Positions 24,890-33,898 of a stretch of DNA of 48,061 bases are shown piece after piece. The number at the start of each line of letters is the position of its first letter. Position 1 is the stretch's first letter. The stretch is taken from NCBI GenBank assembly GCA_023440865.1, contig JAEXRM010000229.1, positions 1 through 48,061 of the forward strand, written 5' to 3'. The position numbers were made by a program, and so were the translations under genes. A model generated the notes under the pieces. The model made no database searches. It was given only the letters and a program-made list of their open reading frames with translations, and was not told the origin of the DNA. The DNA comes from Bacillota bacterium. GTDB lineage: Bacteria > Bacillota > Clostridia > DSM-8532.

Positions 24890-26578
24890 ATGAGAAAGCC
24901 ACTGACCCTGATGCTGGTGGTTCTGCTGGTGCTGTCCCTGGCAGCCTGCGGCACCACCCCGCCCGCCGAATCCGCATCGGCCTCCGCCTCCTCGGCAGCC
25001 TCCTCGGCTGCGGCTTCCGAGTCGTCCGCCGCGGAAACGCCCACGGAAATCACCAATTACACCTTCCTGATGGACTGGAACGGCGGCGGCGGATCCTTCC
25101 CCGACGGCTGGGACGAGTCCGAGATGATGCAGGAAATGTTCAAGAAGATGGGTGTTTCCTTCACCGTCGAGACAATCACCAGCTCCGAGCGCGAGAAGCT
25201 GGCCACCATCTTTGCCAGCGGCAGCATTCCGGATGTCACCAACGCCCCGCACTGGAGCACCAATCCCGGCGGCGAGGGCGAGCTGATCAAGAACGCGGCC
25301 GTCGAAGGCCTGCTGCTGCCCCTGAACCAGTACATCGAGAAGTACCCCAACATCAAGCGCCTGTACGAGGTGGGCGTCATCTCCCAGACCTACCTCGACC
25401 AACATATCAAGCACCCGGACTACAACGGGGAGATCTATGTCATCCCGACGCAGACCGGCCGCACGAAGGACGATGTCCGCAACTGGGCGTACAACCTGTT
25501 CGTGCGCAAGGACATCCTGGCCGCGATCAACGTCAAGCCCGAGGAGATCACCACCAGCGAGAAGATTTATGAAGTGGCCAAGGCCATCAAGGCCGGCGAC
25601 TTCAAGGACATCAACGGCAAGCCCGTCATCGTCGGCGGCACCTGGCACAACGGCTGGGATTACGGCTCCTTCCTGCGCGGCTTCAACAACGGCGGCGTCA
25701 CCGGATGGGTCAAGGAGAACGGCAAGCTCGTCAACGAGATCTTCACGCAGAACCAGATCGACAAGGTCCTGTTCATGCGCAAGCTTGTCGCCGAGGGACT
25801 GTTCGATCCCGAGTGCTTCACCCAGACCGACACCATGGCCAAGGAAAAGATGATCACCGGCCGCGTGGCGATGTTCGGCTGCCACTACCCGCACCAGTAC
25901 GGCTTCTTCAAGGACACCCTCTACAAGACCAATCCCGAGATGGAATTTGTGCCCGTCGGCCCCATTCTCGACAAACAGGGTGGCGTTCCCTCCCAGGTCG
26001 AGCGTCTCGGCCGTTCCGGCTCCCCGGTCCTGTTCTTCAGCAAGGATGTCAAGGAAGTCGACAAGCTCATGGCGTTCGTCGACTGGGCGAACTCCGACGA
26101 AGGCGTGAAGTACAACTACTTCGGTCTGGAGAAGTACTACACCATGAACGGCGATGTGCCGGTTGTCACCGATGCCGAAAAGGCTGCGCGTGAAGCCGAT
26201 CCGCAGCTCAAGAACAAGGAAGGCTTCGGCCTGCTGCCGCAGTTCCTCGGCGCCGATCCGACGCTGGGCTGGGGCTGGCAGCCGGAATATGTCGAAGCCG
26301 GCTATGTCAAGGCACGCGAAATCAATCCGCTCAAGTTCATCGAGTACAAGACCGCCGACGACGTCGTCGACACCTGGGAAGGCAAGAAGGCCTACGACGA
26401 GCAGATGTCCACCACCAACTGGGGCGACGAGCTCAAGAAGGCCTACCTGACCCAGTCCGACGACGAAGCGATCGCCATCATCCAGGCGCAGCGCGACCGC
26501 ATGATCAAGGCCGGTTACGCCGGGATGGAGAAGTTCCTCAACGACGAAGTCGCGAAGGATCCCAAGATCCTGAACTGA
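24890..26578 (+). CDS. Solute-binding lipoprotein, LplA type
   Basis: A 562-aa extracellular sugar-binding lipoprotein. The signal peptide ends in lipobox LSLAAC, followed by a Ser/Ala-rich linker to about residue 50. The mature protein has the LplA/YtcQ-type pattern (EMMQEMFKKMGVSFTVETIT, NWAYNLFVRKDIL) and is larger than classical family 1 proteins, as usual for partners of LplBC. The ATG has AAGGAGG upstream. Last gene of the transporter operon, followed by a hairpin at 26609-26640. The ligand is inferred to be a mannoside from the adjacent GH38 enzyme. Confidence 0.92.
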   Translation: MRKPLTLMLVVLLVLSLAACGTTPPAESASASASSAASSAAASESSAAETPTEITNYTFLMDWNGGGGSFPDGWDESEMMQEMFKKMGVSFTVETITSSEREKLATIFASGSIPDVTNAPHWSTNPGGEGELIKNAAVEGLLLPLNQYIEKYPNIKRLYEVGVISQTYLDQHIKHPDYNGEIYVIPTQTGRTKDDVRNWAYNLFVRKDILAAINVKPEEITTSEKIYEVAKAIKAGDFKDINGKPVIVGGTWHNGWDYGSFLRGFNNGGVTGWVKENGKLVNEIFTQNQIDKVLFMRKLVAEGLFDPECFTQTDTMAKEKMITGRVAMFGCHYPHQYGFFKDTLYKTNPEMEFVPVGPILDKQGGVPSQVERLGRSGSPVLFFSKDVKEVDKLMAFVDWANSDEGVKYNYFGLEKYYTMNGDVPVVTDAEKAAREADPQLKNKEGFGLLPQFLGADPTLGWGWQPEYVEAGYVKAREINPLKFIEYKTADDVVDTWEGKKAYDEQMSTTNWGDELKKAYLTQSDDEAIAIIQAQRDRMIKAGYAGMEKFLNDEVAKDPKILN

Positions 26579-26608
26579 TCAAGATCCATCAACAAGCCAG
26601 CCGGAAGG

Positions 26609-26640
26609 ACAGGGGCTGCCTCGAAGGGGGCAGCCCCTGT
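26609..26640 (+). terminator. Terminator after the sugar transporter operon
   Basis: ACAGGGGCTGCC (26609-26620) pairs perfectly with GGCAGCCCCTGT (26629-26640) around an 8-base loop, 30 bases after the stop codon. The U-tract is weak (CTTCACT). Confidence 0.7.
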
Positions 26641-26704
26641 CTTCACTGCGCCGGGAGGCATCGTGGCGAGGGAAAGTATGCGGCCAAGGAGTCGCAACAG
26701 GCGG

Positions 26705-28075
26705 TCACCCCCGGCGGATGACGGCGAGCGTGCGGCGCGCCATGTCGGAGATGCGGACCATGCCGAACCCGTCGACGCCGGACTTGAGGGTGTCATGAAG
26801 CGGTTCGGTCCAGGAGGCGGGCAGCCGGGCGGCGCCGACCAGCATGCCCACGATGGAGCCTGCGGTGGCCGCGTTGCAGTCGGTGTCCAGCGCGCCTGAG
26901 ATCGCGATGCCAAGTGTCGCCTCCAGGTCCAGGTTTCCCTCGAGCAGGGCCGTGCAGACGATCAGCGCGTTCGAGACGGTGTGGCACCAATCGTGCCCGC
27001 TGGTCTCGTCGTACCGCTGATGGATGCGGTCGATTGCCGCTTCCCAGCCAATTCCGCCGTCCAGCCACCCGACGAGCTCCCGCACCTCCGCGGCAAGCCG
27101 GCAGGTCGCTGGAATCTGCGACAGACCCGCTTCCACGACGGCGCGGGCATCGGACAGAACGGCGGCCGCCGACAGCATGGCGGCGACGAACATTTCGCCG
27201 TAGATGCCGTTCTTCACATGGGAGATGCTCGCGTCCCGCCAGGCAAGCGCCGCGCCGAGCGCAGGGTCGCCGGGGGTGGCGTAGCCGAAGAAATCCGCGC
27301 GGATCTGTGCGCCGATCCACTCCCTGTATACGTTTCGATGGGAAGCGGATGCAGGCGGGGGAATGGAGGCGGCCAGATTCCGGTAGGCAACGCGTTCCGC
27401 CGTGCAGACGTGGAACAGCGGCAGGTTCGACAGCCATGTCTCCGCCACGTCTTCCGGTGTGAATCCGTAACCGCACGTTTCCATCAGCTTCAATCCGATG
27501 AGCGTGTAGTTGGTGTCGTCATCCTCCGGCATGAATGCGACGTTGTTGATCCAGTTCTTCCTGTCGCTGCCGTACACATGGCCCTCGTCGCTCACGTCGT
27601 ATCGTTCGCGGAGTGCCGGCGCGATGTCGGAGGAGATGTACCGGCGAACAGGGTAGTTGCCCGTGTCCCGCAGCAGGCCGAGAATGCGGCTGCGCCGCCA
27701 TCCCTCGATGGGTTGGCCGAGCAGGCAGCCGGCGCAGCGGCCGAGCCACGCGCCGTAGACGCGGTCAAGAAGAACATCCTCCGTGGGAGCCTGCATGGGC
27801 GTCTCCCACCGGGCGGCGTCAGTGGGTCGCAACGCCCGGATGCCGTCCAGATCGGAGGGTTCGCGGTGGGGATGGTCGGCGCGGACGGGCAGCGCCATCA
27901 TTTCGTCAAGCAGCCCGCCGGCCAGCGGCTCGCGGAGGGGATCGGCCGGCGACATCGCCTGGATGGCGGCGATCCGTTCGGCAAAACCGCCGATGTCCTT
28001 TCCCTCGTCACGGCTCTGGGCCAGTTCGACATGCAGGTCCGGTGCGTGCAGCATCCAGGGTTGGTCCTTCAACAT
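26705..28075 (-). CDS. ADP-ribosylglycohydrolase family protein
   Basis: A 456-aa member of the ADP-ribosylglycohydrolase (DraG-like) superfamily. The N-terminal helix motif is GAWLGRCAGCLLGQPIEGW (108-126). Metal-binding residues lie in EDDDTNYT (184-191) and LDTDCNAATAGSIVG (C-terminal). An extra N-terminal segment of about 100 residues is unusual. The ATG (28073-28075) follows AAAGGAGGCATACGC; a longer open frame upstream is the remnant of a ribokinase and not part of this protein. Its neighbours suggest nucleoside or ribosyl-sugar metabolism rather than protein de-ADP-ribosylation, but the substrate is unknown. Confidence 0.88.
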   Translation of the reverse strand: MLKDQPWMLHAPDLHVELAQSRDEGKDIGGFAERIAAIQAMSPADPLREPLAGGLLDEMMALPVRADHPHREPSDLDGIRALRPTDAARWETPMQAPTEDVLLDRVYGAWLGRCAGCLLGQPIEGWRRSRILGLLRDTGNYPVRRYISSDIAPALRERYDVSDEGHVYGSDRKNWINNVAFMPEDDDTNYTLIGLKLMETCGYGFTPEDVAETWLSNLPLFHVCTAERVAYRNLAASIPPPASASHRNVYREWIGAQIRADFFGYATPGDPALGAALAWRDASISHVKNGIYGEMFVAAMLSAAAVLSDARAVVEAGLSQIPATCRLAAEVRELVGWLDGGIGWEAAIDRIHQRYDETSGHDWCHTVSNALIVCTALLEGNLDLEATLGIAISGALDTDCNAATAGSIVGMLVGAARLPASWTEPLHDTLKSGVDGFGMVRISDMARRTLAVIRRG

Positions 28076-28265
28076 GCGTATGCCTCCTTTGGCTTCTGTA
28101 GCATTGGGTTGCGGGAGTCTGGCGGCGGCCACCGTCTGGTTGGCGCCCTTGCCGCCGGAAGCAGTGGAAAAACGGCCTCCGAGGATGGTCTCCCCTACGG
28201 CGGGCATGCGGGGGGGGGGCGAAGATGATGTCCATGTTCAGGTTGCGGATGACGGGGATGTCCAT
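28076..28265 (-). pseudogene. Ribokinase N-terminal remnant, frameshifted
   Basis: A good ribosome binding site (AGGAGG) and ATG (28263-28265) open MDIPVIRNLNMDIIFA, like the start of PfkB-family ribokinase. The frame is then broken at a run of ten C (ten G on the plus strand, 28210-28219). In the other frame PAVGETILGGRF and GGKGANQTVAAARL continue, the classic ribokinase N-terminal sequence. One base fewer in the run would join the two parts. After about 50 residues the similarity stops, and the ribosome binding site of the ADP-ribosylglycohydrolase follows. The rest of the kinase, including the catalytic domain, is absent, so this is a deletion remnant whatever the run length. Confidence 0.8.
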
Positions 28266-28316
28266 GTGATGCGCCTCCTACCTGCCCCCCTTTCCCTGTG
28301 GACCAACACCGAATGG

Positions 28317-29054
28317 TCAGGCACCTTTCCGAATGCGCAACACCCGATATGTCAGGGCATGGAGGCGGCAACCGTCAACGCAGGCACCGCACAGGATGCA
28401 GTCCGACGTGCGGACACACCCTTCCTGTCGACTGGCCTGCACCGGCAGGCTCATCGGGCAGTTGCGGTCGCAGGTGCCACAGCGGGTACATGCCTTGTCC
28501 GTGGCAACGATCCGAAGCTGGGGCAGCCGGAGCAACTGGCCGATCCGATACCCCGCAGCCATGAACGGGGCTATCCAGCAGATGCTGTGACAACCGCCCC
28601 GACGACCGACAAACACGGTGACCAGCACAATCAGCAAAACAATCATGCCATACGTGACGTAACGGAGCGGTTCGTCCGTCGAGATGCCGGACTCCGTCAT
28701 GTGCAGCGGATCAATGCCCTTGATGCCGCCGGCGAGTATGAACATGGTGACGAGTACGCCGCCCCAGACAAGAAAGATGCCATACCGGACAATGCGGGTG
28801 ACGCGGCGGTTCACCACCCGGTCGTTGGTCCGGATCAGGATATCCGACAACCCGCCGATGGGGCAGAGCCAGCCGCACAAGGCACGCCCGATGAACAGCC
28901 CCGAGAGGAACTGCAGCGCAAACACGCACAGGCTGCCGGATACGATGCCGTTCATTGCGCCGTCGATGCTGACATAGGGTGAGAAATAATTGAGGGTGAC
29001 CGGGAAAGCCAGCAGGGAGAGAAGCAGGATCAGGTTGCGGATTTTTTGTCTCAT
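28317..29054 (-). CDS. 4Fe-4S membrane protein (NapH/CcoG-like)
   Basis: A 245-aa membrane protein. Four to five hydrophobic segments (about 7-27, 35-58, 88-110, 133-150) include the CGWLCP motif after segment two. Two C-terminal [4Fe-4S] clusters follow: CTRCGTCDRNCP (about 189-200) and CILCGACVDGC (about 219-229). NapH-type proteins pass electrons between the quinone pool and soluble redox partners. The start overlaps the PadR-gene stop in ATGA (29051-29054), so the two are coupled. The partner oxidoreductase is not in the window. Confidence 0.85.
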   Translation of the reverse strand: MRQKIRNLILLLSLLAFPVTLNYFSPYVSIDGAMNGIVSGSLCVFALQFLSGLFIGRALCGWLCPIGGLSDILIRTNDRVVNRRVTRIVRYGIFLVWGGVLVTMFILAGGIKGIDPLHMTESGISTDEPLRYVTYGMIVLLIVLVTVFVGRRGGCHSICWIAPFMAAGYRIGQLLRLPQLRIVATDKACTRCGTCDRNCPMSLPVQASRQEGCVRTSDCILCGACVDGCRLHALTYRVLRIRKGA

Positions 29055-29671
29055 GGCGTCATCCTTTCTTGTTGCCCCTCGTCCGTCTTGCCGTGCGGAT
29101 TCTCCCGGGAGCGGTCGCGTTCCGACAAATAGTCGATTGTCTGTTCCGCCCAGGTCAGAAAAGCATGGTTGATCATCCTTCCGAATTCGATCACCTGCAG
29201 GATGTCTCCATGGTTGCCGTCCGGATCCGGCATGCGCGTCAGTTCGTCGTGGAAGAGATTGAGCAGGTGCAGCTGCTCCAGGTGTTCCCGCTTGAAGGTG
29301 TGCAGGTGGTTCTGCATGGTCTTGGCCGATGTTTCACTTGAAAAGTACATCTTCAACAGCAGCTCAAGCCGAAGGCTTTCCTTGTCCACGGGTTCGGCAA
29401 GCCAGTGGCGAAGCGCCTCGCGCCCGGCGGGTGTGATGGCATGCCTGGTGCGGCGGCGTCCGTTGGCTTGCCCGGACGGATCCCCGGTTGTTTCGGTTGT
29501 TGAAAGCAACCCGTCCGCCTCAAGCTGCTTGAGCTCCGGATACAGTTGCCCATAACTCTCGCTCCAGAAGAAACGGAAACGCACATCAATCAGCCGCTTG
29601 ATCTCGTATCCGGTCAGCGGGCCTTCTGACAGAAGCCCCAGAATGACGTACCTTGTTTTCCCGCCCGCCAT
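29051..29671 (-). CDS. PadR-family transcriptional regulator
   Basis: A 206-aa regulator. The winged helix (YVILGLLSEGPLTGYEIKRL, about 8-27, and GQLYPELKQLEADGLL) is followed by the long C-terminal dimerisation helices typical of the larger PadR group (Vir domain). It is translationally coupled to the NapH-like gene, and both form a minus-strand run with the ribokinase remnant and ADP-ribosylglycohydrolase. An AT-rich patch just upstream (about 29680-29712) contrasts with the GC-rich surroundings and probably holds its promoter and operator. Confidence 0.9.
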   Translation of the reverse strand: MAGGKTRYVILGLLSEGPLTGYEIKRLIDVRFRFFWSESYGQLYPELKQLEADGLLSTTETTGDPSGQANGRRRTRHAITPAGREALRHWLAEPVDKESLRLELLLKMYFSSETSAKTMQNHLHTFKREHLEQLHLLNLFHDELTRMPDPDGNHGDILQVIEFGRMINHAFLTWAEQTIDYLSERDRSRENPHGKTDEGQQERMTP

Positions 29672-29874
29672 AAGTATCCCTTCATCGATATATAACTAAT
29701 AGATATAATAGCCGAACCACGGATGAAACACAAGGCCTGCAGTTCATCAGGCCAGCGCAGGACTTCGGGCTCAGCCGCGGTTCACGATTAGTTTGATGGA
29801 AAGGCAATTCTTTCTTGTGGGATAATCGGGCGATCGGGTGGAATATAGGAATCATATGACCAGCGGAGGTATTC

Positions 29875-30969
29875 ATGCGCGTTGTGCCGATCGAATATGC
29901 CGAGGACCTGTACAGTGCCGAGAACATGTATGACACGGCGGGCCGCCTGATGATCCGGGCGGGAACCGCACTCTCCCGGCGCATGATCGATAGCCTGCGG
30001 AACAGCGGCGTCTTTTCCCTCTATGTCAACGACAGCTACAGCATGAACAGCCTGGTGCCGCCCATCGCGGGCGAGCTGAAGATCGAGTTGACCCGGGAAA
30101 TGGCCAATCTGTTCGAGATCGTCCGCCTGCGCTTCGAATCGGGGCGAGAGGTGGAGGAGAGCACGCTCCGACCGCTGTGGAAGGTCATGGATCTGGCGGA
30201 ACATGTGCAGTATGAGGTGCTGCGCGCCCCACGGCAATACATCGGCTACATCGACATCAAAACGCGCGACGGTTATACGGTCAGCCATTCCATCAATGTC
30301 GCGATCCTGTCCCTGATGCTGGGCCTCGACCTCGACCTTGGCCGGCAGCAGCAGCAGGACCTGTTCATCGGGAGCCTGTTCCATGATATCGGCATGAACT
30401 ACGTCAACGAGAAGATCATCATGAAGAACGGCAAGCTCAACATGGAAGAGTTCATGAAGATCAAGGAGCATCCACAGATCGGTCATGACCTGTTCCGCGG
30501 CTTCTCCTTCGCCACGGCGCATATGCGCAACATCGTCCTGACGCACCATGAGAAGCTCGATGGCAGCGGATACCCGAACGGGCTGGACGCAGAGCGCATC
30601 CAGCCTTTGACCCGCATTGTCGCCGTCGTGGACAGCTATGACGCCATGACCTCGGACCGCGCGTATTCGCGTGCGGTCGTTCCGTTCGAGGCGATTCGCC
30701 ACATCGCTTCCGGTGCGGGCCACCATTTCGATCCGGCCATCACGGAGCTGTTCTTCAAGAAGGTGCAACCCTATCCGGAAGGCACGCTCGTGTCCCTGTC
30801 GAATGGCATGAGCGCGCTGGTCGTGGTGGTGGACGGGCATGATCCGCTGCGGCCGACGGTGCTGCCGATCGACAAGCGGACGAAGAAGCTGACCACCATG
30901 CCCCTCAACCTTGCCGATGATGCCGAGATCCGCATCGAAGGCGTCATCCACGACATCCTGAAGGTGTGA
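29875..30969 (+). CDS. HD-GYP domain c-di-GMP phosphodiesterase
   Basis: A 364-aa cytoplasmic protein. An N-terminal region (1-115) with no clear domain precedes an HD-GYP domain (about 125-300). Metal-binding HD is H170-D171 in SLFHDIGM, and HHEKLDGSGYPNGL (224-237) gives the complete HHExxDGxGYP motif. It is therefore expected to hydrolyse c-di-GMP. The last 70 residues form a small beta-rich region. The ATG follows CGGAGGTATTC. A TATAAT in the AT-rich patch upstream (around 29705) may be its -10. It is convergent with the chemoreceptor gene. Confidence 0.92.
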   Translation: MRVVPIEYAEDLYSAENMYDTAGRLMIRAGTALSRRMIDSLRNSGVFSLYVNDSYSMNSLVPPIAGELKIELTREMANLFEIVRLRFESGREVEESTLRPLWKVMDLAEHVQYEVLRAPRQYIGYIDIKTRDGYTVSHSINVAILSLMLGLDLDLGRQQQQDLFIGSLFHDIGMNYVNEKIIMKNGKLNMEEFMKIKEHPQIGHDLFRGFSFATAHMRNIVLTHHEKLDGSGYPNGLDAERIQPLTRIVAVVDSYDAMTSDRAYSRAVVPFEAIRHIASGAGHHFDPAITELFFKKVQPYPEGTLVSLSNGMSALVVVVDGHDPLRPTVLPIDKRTKKLTTMPLNLADDAEIRIEGVIHDILKV

Positions 30970-31024
30970 GCCGCATGCCGCCATGAACCGCGTGTGCCGC
31001 GCGGGGCATGCATGCGTCCTGATG

Positions 31025-31047
31025 CCGCGGGTTTCATTCACCCGCGG
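31025..31047. terminator. Hairpin between convergent HD-GYP and chemoreceptor genes
   Basis: CCGCGGGT (31025-31032) pairs with ACCCGCGG (31040-31047). The loop contains the stop codon of the chemoreceptor gene. There is no U-tract on either side. Confidence 0.45.
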
Positions 31048-32569
31048 ACATGCTGTTGAGGTGATGGCTCATGTCATCAACCGTCGCAACGCGGTCCATG
31101 AGTTCCCGCACCGTATCCTGCTGGCGCTCCACCACGCCGAGTATCTGCGACGCGGTTGCCGTGTGCTCCTCGAAGACGGCGGATATGCTTTCCAACCGCT
31201 CATGCATCTTGTCAAACATGGCCTTCGTTTCATCAAGCAGATTGATCTCGCGGTGCAGCTGCGCGTCCACCTGGCCGACCGAGTCCGCTATGTGGCCGAA
31301 AGCGGCATGGAGGCCGTTCAGCTTCTTCGAGCCGATTTCGACGGCTTCATCACCCCGTGTGACGGCCTCCAGCGCCAGATCCGTCTGCCGGTTCACATCC
31401 TGCGTGATCTGCTGGATCGTGCGGGCGGTTTGGCCGGCCTGGTCGGCCAGCTTGCGGATCTCCTCCGCGACGACCGCGAACCCTTTCCCGTTTTCACCGG
31501 CGCGTGCAGCCTCGATGGCGGCATTCAGGCTCAGCAGGTTGGTTTGGGAGGCGATGGCCATGATGGCTTCGAGTGACCGGTTGATGTCTCCCATCTGTGT
31601 CTTGAGCGTGGACACCGTTTCCTGTGAGGTGCGGATGGTTTGACGGATCTCCTGCATGTGCGCGGTCGTTTCCGCTGCGTCCGCCGTGCCCCGCTCCACA
31701 CGGCGGGCAGTATCCGAGAAGGCGGCGCCGATCTCCTGCGAGAGTGCGGTTGCCTCGTTCATGTGCAGATTCGATGTGGCGGAGAAGTCTGATATGTGTG
31801 CGACGTCCTGGGCGCTGACTTCGATGCCCTGGCTGATTTCCTGCACGCTGACCGTGATGGCGCGGCTGTTCTCATCGGTTTTCGCGATGTCATCGCGCAG
31901 GCGCCCGGTGCTATCCTGCAGAACACCCGCCGTTCGACGGATGTCGCGGAAGGTGGCGGCAAGCCGTGCCGAGGATTCGGATGCCGTTCGGGACTTGTTC
32001 ATGACCTCTGTCAACAACCCCCTGGTCCCCTTTGAGCCGGCAAATGCGACGATCGCAGCGAACAGGAAGGTGAAGTAGCGCAGGGGCAGTGTGGAACTGC
32101 CTTCGGGGATCAGCTGCGGATTGACGGCGAACAGCAGCACCAGATCCGTGACGATGCACGTCAGGCTGGTGAAGAGCGTGACACTCGGCCGGTTGTAGAA
32201 TACGGAGAAGAGGATGGCGAGGTACATCATCGCGACACTCTCGTGCACGGGTGTCGTGATGCGGCTGGTGAGCAGGATGAGAATGACCGTGACCATCATG
32301 GCGTACGGCGACCAGGGTCGGTCCAGGGAACGGAAAAGCACTGCGAAGTTGAGCACGCACAGTCCGATGCAGACGAGGCTGGCCAGCAACAGGCTGGCAA
32401 GCGGCACCTGGGACAGGCCCGCCAGACTGGTCAGCAAGGTTGCACAGATGAGGGTGATGGTCATGATGATGGTCGTCAGGCCGACACGGGCATGGTTCCC
32501 GAGCAGGTTCGTCGTCATGGTGTTGTCCCGGGTGTCGTACCGCGAGAGCAGACGCTTTGGATAGAACAT
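31034..32569 (-). CDS. Methyl-accepting chemotaxis protein with six-helix membrane sensor
   Basis: A 511-aa chemoreceptor. An N-terminal block of about six transmembrane helices (about 30-185) has almost no extracytoplasmic loop, so it probably senses a membrane-linked or energy signal. Then comes a long coiled-coil signalling domain with the conserved hairpin tip IASQTNLLSLNAAIEAARAG and EEIRKLADQ. There is no HAMP domain. The ATG at 32567-32569 follows AAAGGAAGAACGCC; open sequence further upstream crosses the promoter and is not coding. Its presence implies a chemotaxis system, hence motility. Confidence 0.9.
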   Translation of the reverse strand: MFYPKRLLSRYDTRDNTMTTNLLGNHARVGLTTIIMTITLICATLLTSLAGLSQVPLASLLLASLVCIGLCVLNFAVLFRSLDRPWSPYAMMVTVILILLTSRITTPVHESVAMMYLAILFSVFYNRPSVTLFTSLTCIVTDLVLLFAVNPQLIPEGSSTLPLRYFTFLFAAIVAFAGSKGTRGLLTEVMNKSRTASESSARLAATFRDIRRTAGVLQDSTGRLRDDIAKTDENSRAITVSVQEISQGIEVSAQDVAHISDFSATSNLHMNEATALSQEIGAAFSDTARRVERGTADAAETTAHMQEIRQTIRTSQETVSTLKTQMGDINRSLEAIMAIASQTNLLSLNAAIEAARAGENGKGFAVVAEEIRKLADQAGQTARTIQQITQDVNRQTDLALEAVTRGDEAVEIGSKKLNGLHAAFGHIADSVGQVDAQLHREINLLDETKAMFDKMHERLESISAVFEEHTATASQILGVVERQQDTVRELMDRVATVDDMSHHLNSMSAGE

Positions 32570-32677
32570 GGCGTTCTTCCTTTCGGCTGGTGTGGCATCC
32601 ATGTTGGAGGCGACTGAGAAATGGCCGGAAATGGAGGCAGGTTTCCGGACGGAGACGCAATCCTGTCTTAATGGATC

Positions 32678-32705
32678 ATTATACCATTTCCTGTTCTGAA
32701 AGCAA
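32678..32705 (-). promoter_or_regulatory. Promoter of the chemoreceptor gene
   Basis: On the minus strand TTGCTT (32700-32705) is followed after 16 bases by TATAAT (32678-32683) with an extended -10 TGG. It lies about 110 bases before the ATG. Confidence 0.7.
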
Positions 32706-32773
32706 TCGCATGCGTATGATGGCGGTTCCGGTCCGTGCGCGGAACGAGGGCGACAGCCGTGCGCCCGCATGCG

Positions 32774-33898
32774 TCATTCCGTCCGGATGGCCTCGAGCGG
32801 CGGTGTCCAGTCCAAGCCGAACGCGTTGGCCACAGCCTCGCAGGTCAGCTTTCCCTCATGCACGTTCAGGCCGCCACGCAAGGCGGGGTCCCCCTCCAGC
32901 GCGGCCTGGACGCCCTTGTCGGCGAGCTTGAGCAGATAGGGGAGCGTGGCGTTGGTCAAGGCCCAGGTGGATGTGCGCGGCACCGCTCCCGGCATGTTCG
33001 CGACGGAGTAATGGATGACACCGTGTTTCTCGTAGCAGGGATGGTCATGGGTGGTGACCCGGTCGATCGTGGCAATGCTGCCGCCCTGGTCAATGGCGAC
33101 ATCCACGATCACCGAACCCGGCTTCATGGTTTCCACCATCTCCTCCGATACGGTCTTGGGCGCCTTCGCGCCCATCACGAGCACCGCGCCGATCAGCAGG
33201 TCCGCATGCCTCACGATTTCCGCCATCGTGTATTCGCTGTAGACAACGGTGGCAATGCGTCCGTTGAAGACATCGTCGAGATAGACGAGGCGGGAGGGGT
33301 TGATGTCGAGGACGGTCACGCGCGCGCCCAGGCCGACAGCCATTTTCGCTGCATGCGTGCCCACGACGCCGCCACCCACGATGACGACTTCCGCCGGCGC
33401 GACGCCGGGCACGCCGCCGAGGAGCACGCCCATGCCGCCGTTGTACTTCTGCAGCAGGCTGGCGCCCACCTGCACCGACATGCGTCCCGCCACCTCGCTC
33501 ATCGGCGAGAGCAGGGGGAGGGTGCCGTTCGCCAGCTGGACGGTTTCGTAGGCGATGCCCGTCACGCCGCTTCGCAGCAGGGCATCCGTCAGTTCGCGGC
33601 TCGCGGCCAGATGCAGGTAGGTGAACAGGATCTGTCCCTTGCGCAGTTTGCCGTACTCCGGCGGGAGGGGTTCCTTGACCTTGAGAATGAGATCCGCCCC
33701 GGCATATGCCGCATCGGCGTCCGGAACAAGGGTCGCGCCAGCCCGGACGTATTCCCCGTCGCTGATGCCGCTGCCCAGGCCCGCGCCCTGCTGGATGAGG
33801 CAGACATGCCCTTTCCGGGTGAGGGCGTGCACGCCGGCCGGGGTGAGGGAGACTCTGTTCTCGTTGTTCTTGATCTCTGTCGGAACGCCAATGGTCAT
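32774..33898 (-). CDS. ald: Alanine dehydrogenase
   Basis: A 374-aa NAD-dependent enzyme interconverting L-alanine and pyruvate plus ammonia. N-terminal catalytic domain: MTIGVPTEIKNNENRVSLTP, LILKVKEP (substrate Lys) and TYLHLAAS (catalytic His near 95). The Rossmann motif is VVIVGGGVVGTHAAKMAVGL, and VDVAIDQGGSIAT and YSVANMPGAVPRTST follow. Length is exactly that of the family. The ATG (33896-33898) has AAGGAGGAGG upstream; an in-frame ATG nine codons earlier overlaps this site. It stands alone between signalling genes. Confidence 0.96.
   Translation of the reverse strand: MTIGVPTEIKNNENRVSLTPAGVHALTRKGHVCLIQQGAGLGSGISDGEYVRAGATLVPDADAAYAGADLILKVKEPLPPEYGKLRKGQILFTYLHLAASRELTDALLRSGVTGIAYETVQLANGTLPLLSPMSEVAGRMSVQVGASLLQKYNGGMGVLLGGVPGVAPAEVVIVGGGVVGTHAAKMAVGLGARVTVLDINPSRLVYLDDVFNGRIATVVYSEYTMAEIVRHADLLIGAVLVMGAKAPKTVSEEMVETMKPGSVIVDVAIDQGGSIATIDRVTTHDHPCYEKHGVIHYSVANMPGAVPRTSTWALTNATLPYLLKLADKGVQAALEGDPALRGGLNVHEGKLTCEAVANAFGLDWTPPLEAIRTE

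Noticed and set aside
28076..28207. N-terminal extension of the ADP-ribosylglycohydrolase carrying GGKGANQTVAAARL
   Set aside because: This is ribokinase sequence in a broken frame; the hydrolase has its own AAAGGAGG site and ATG at 28075.
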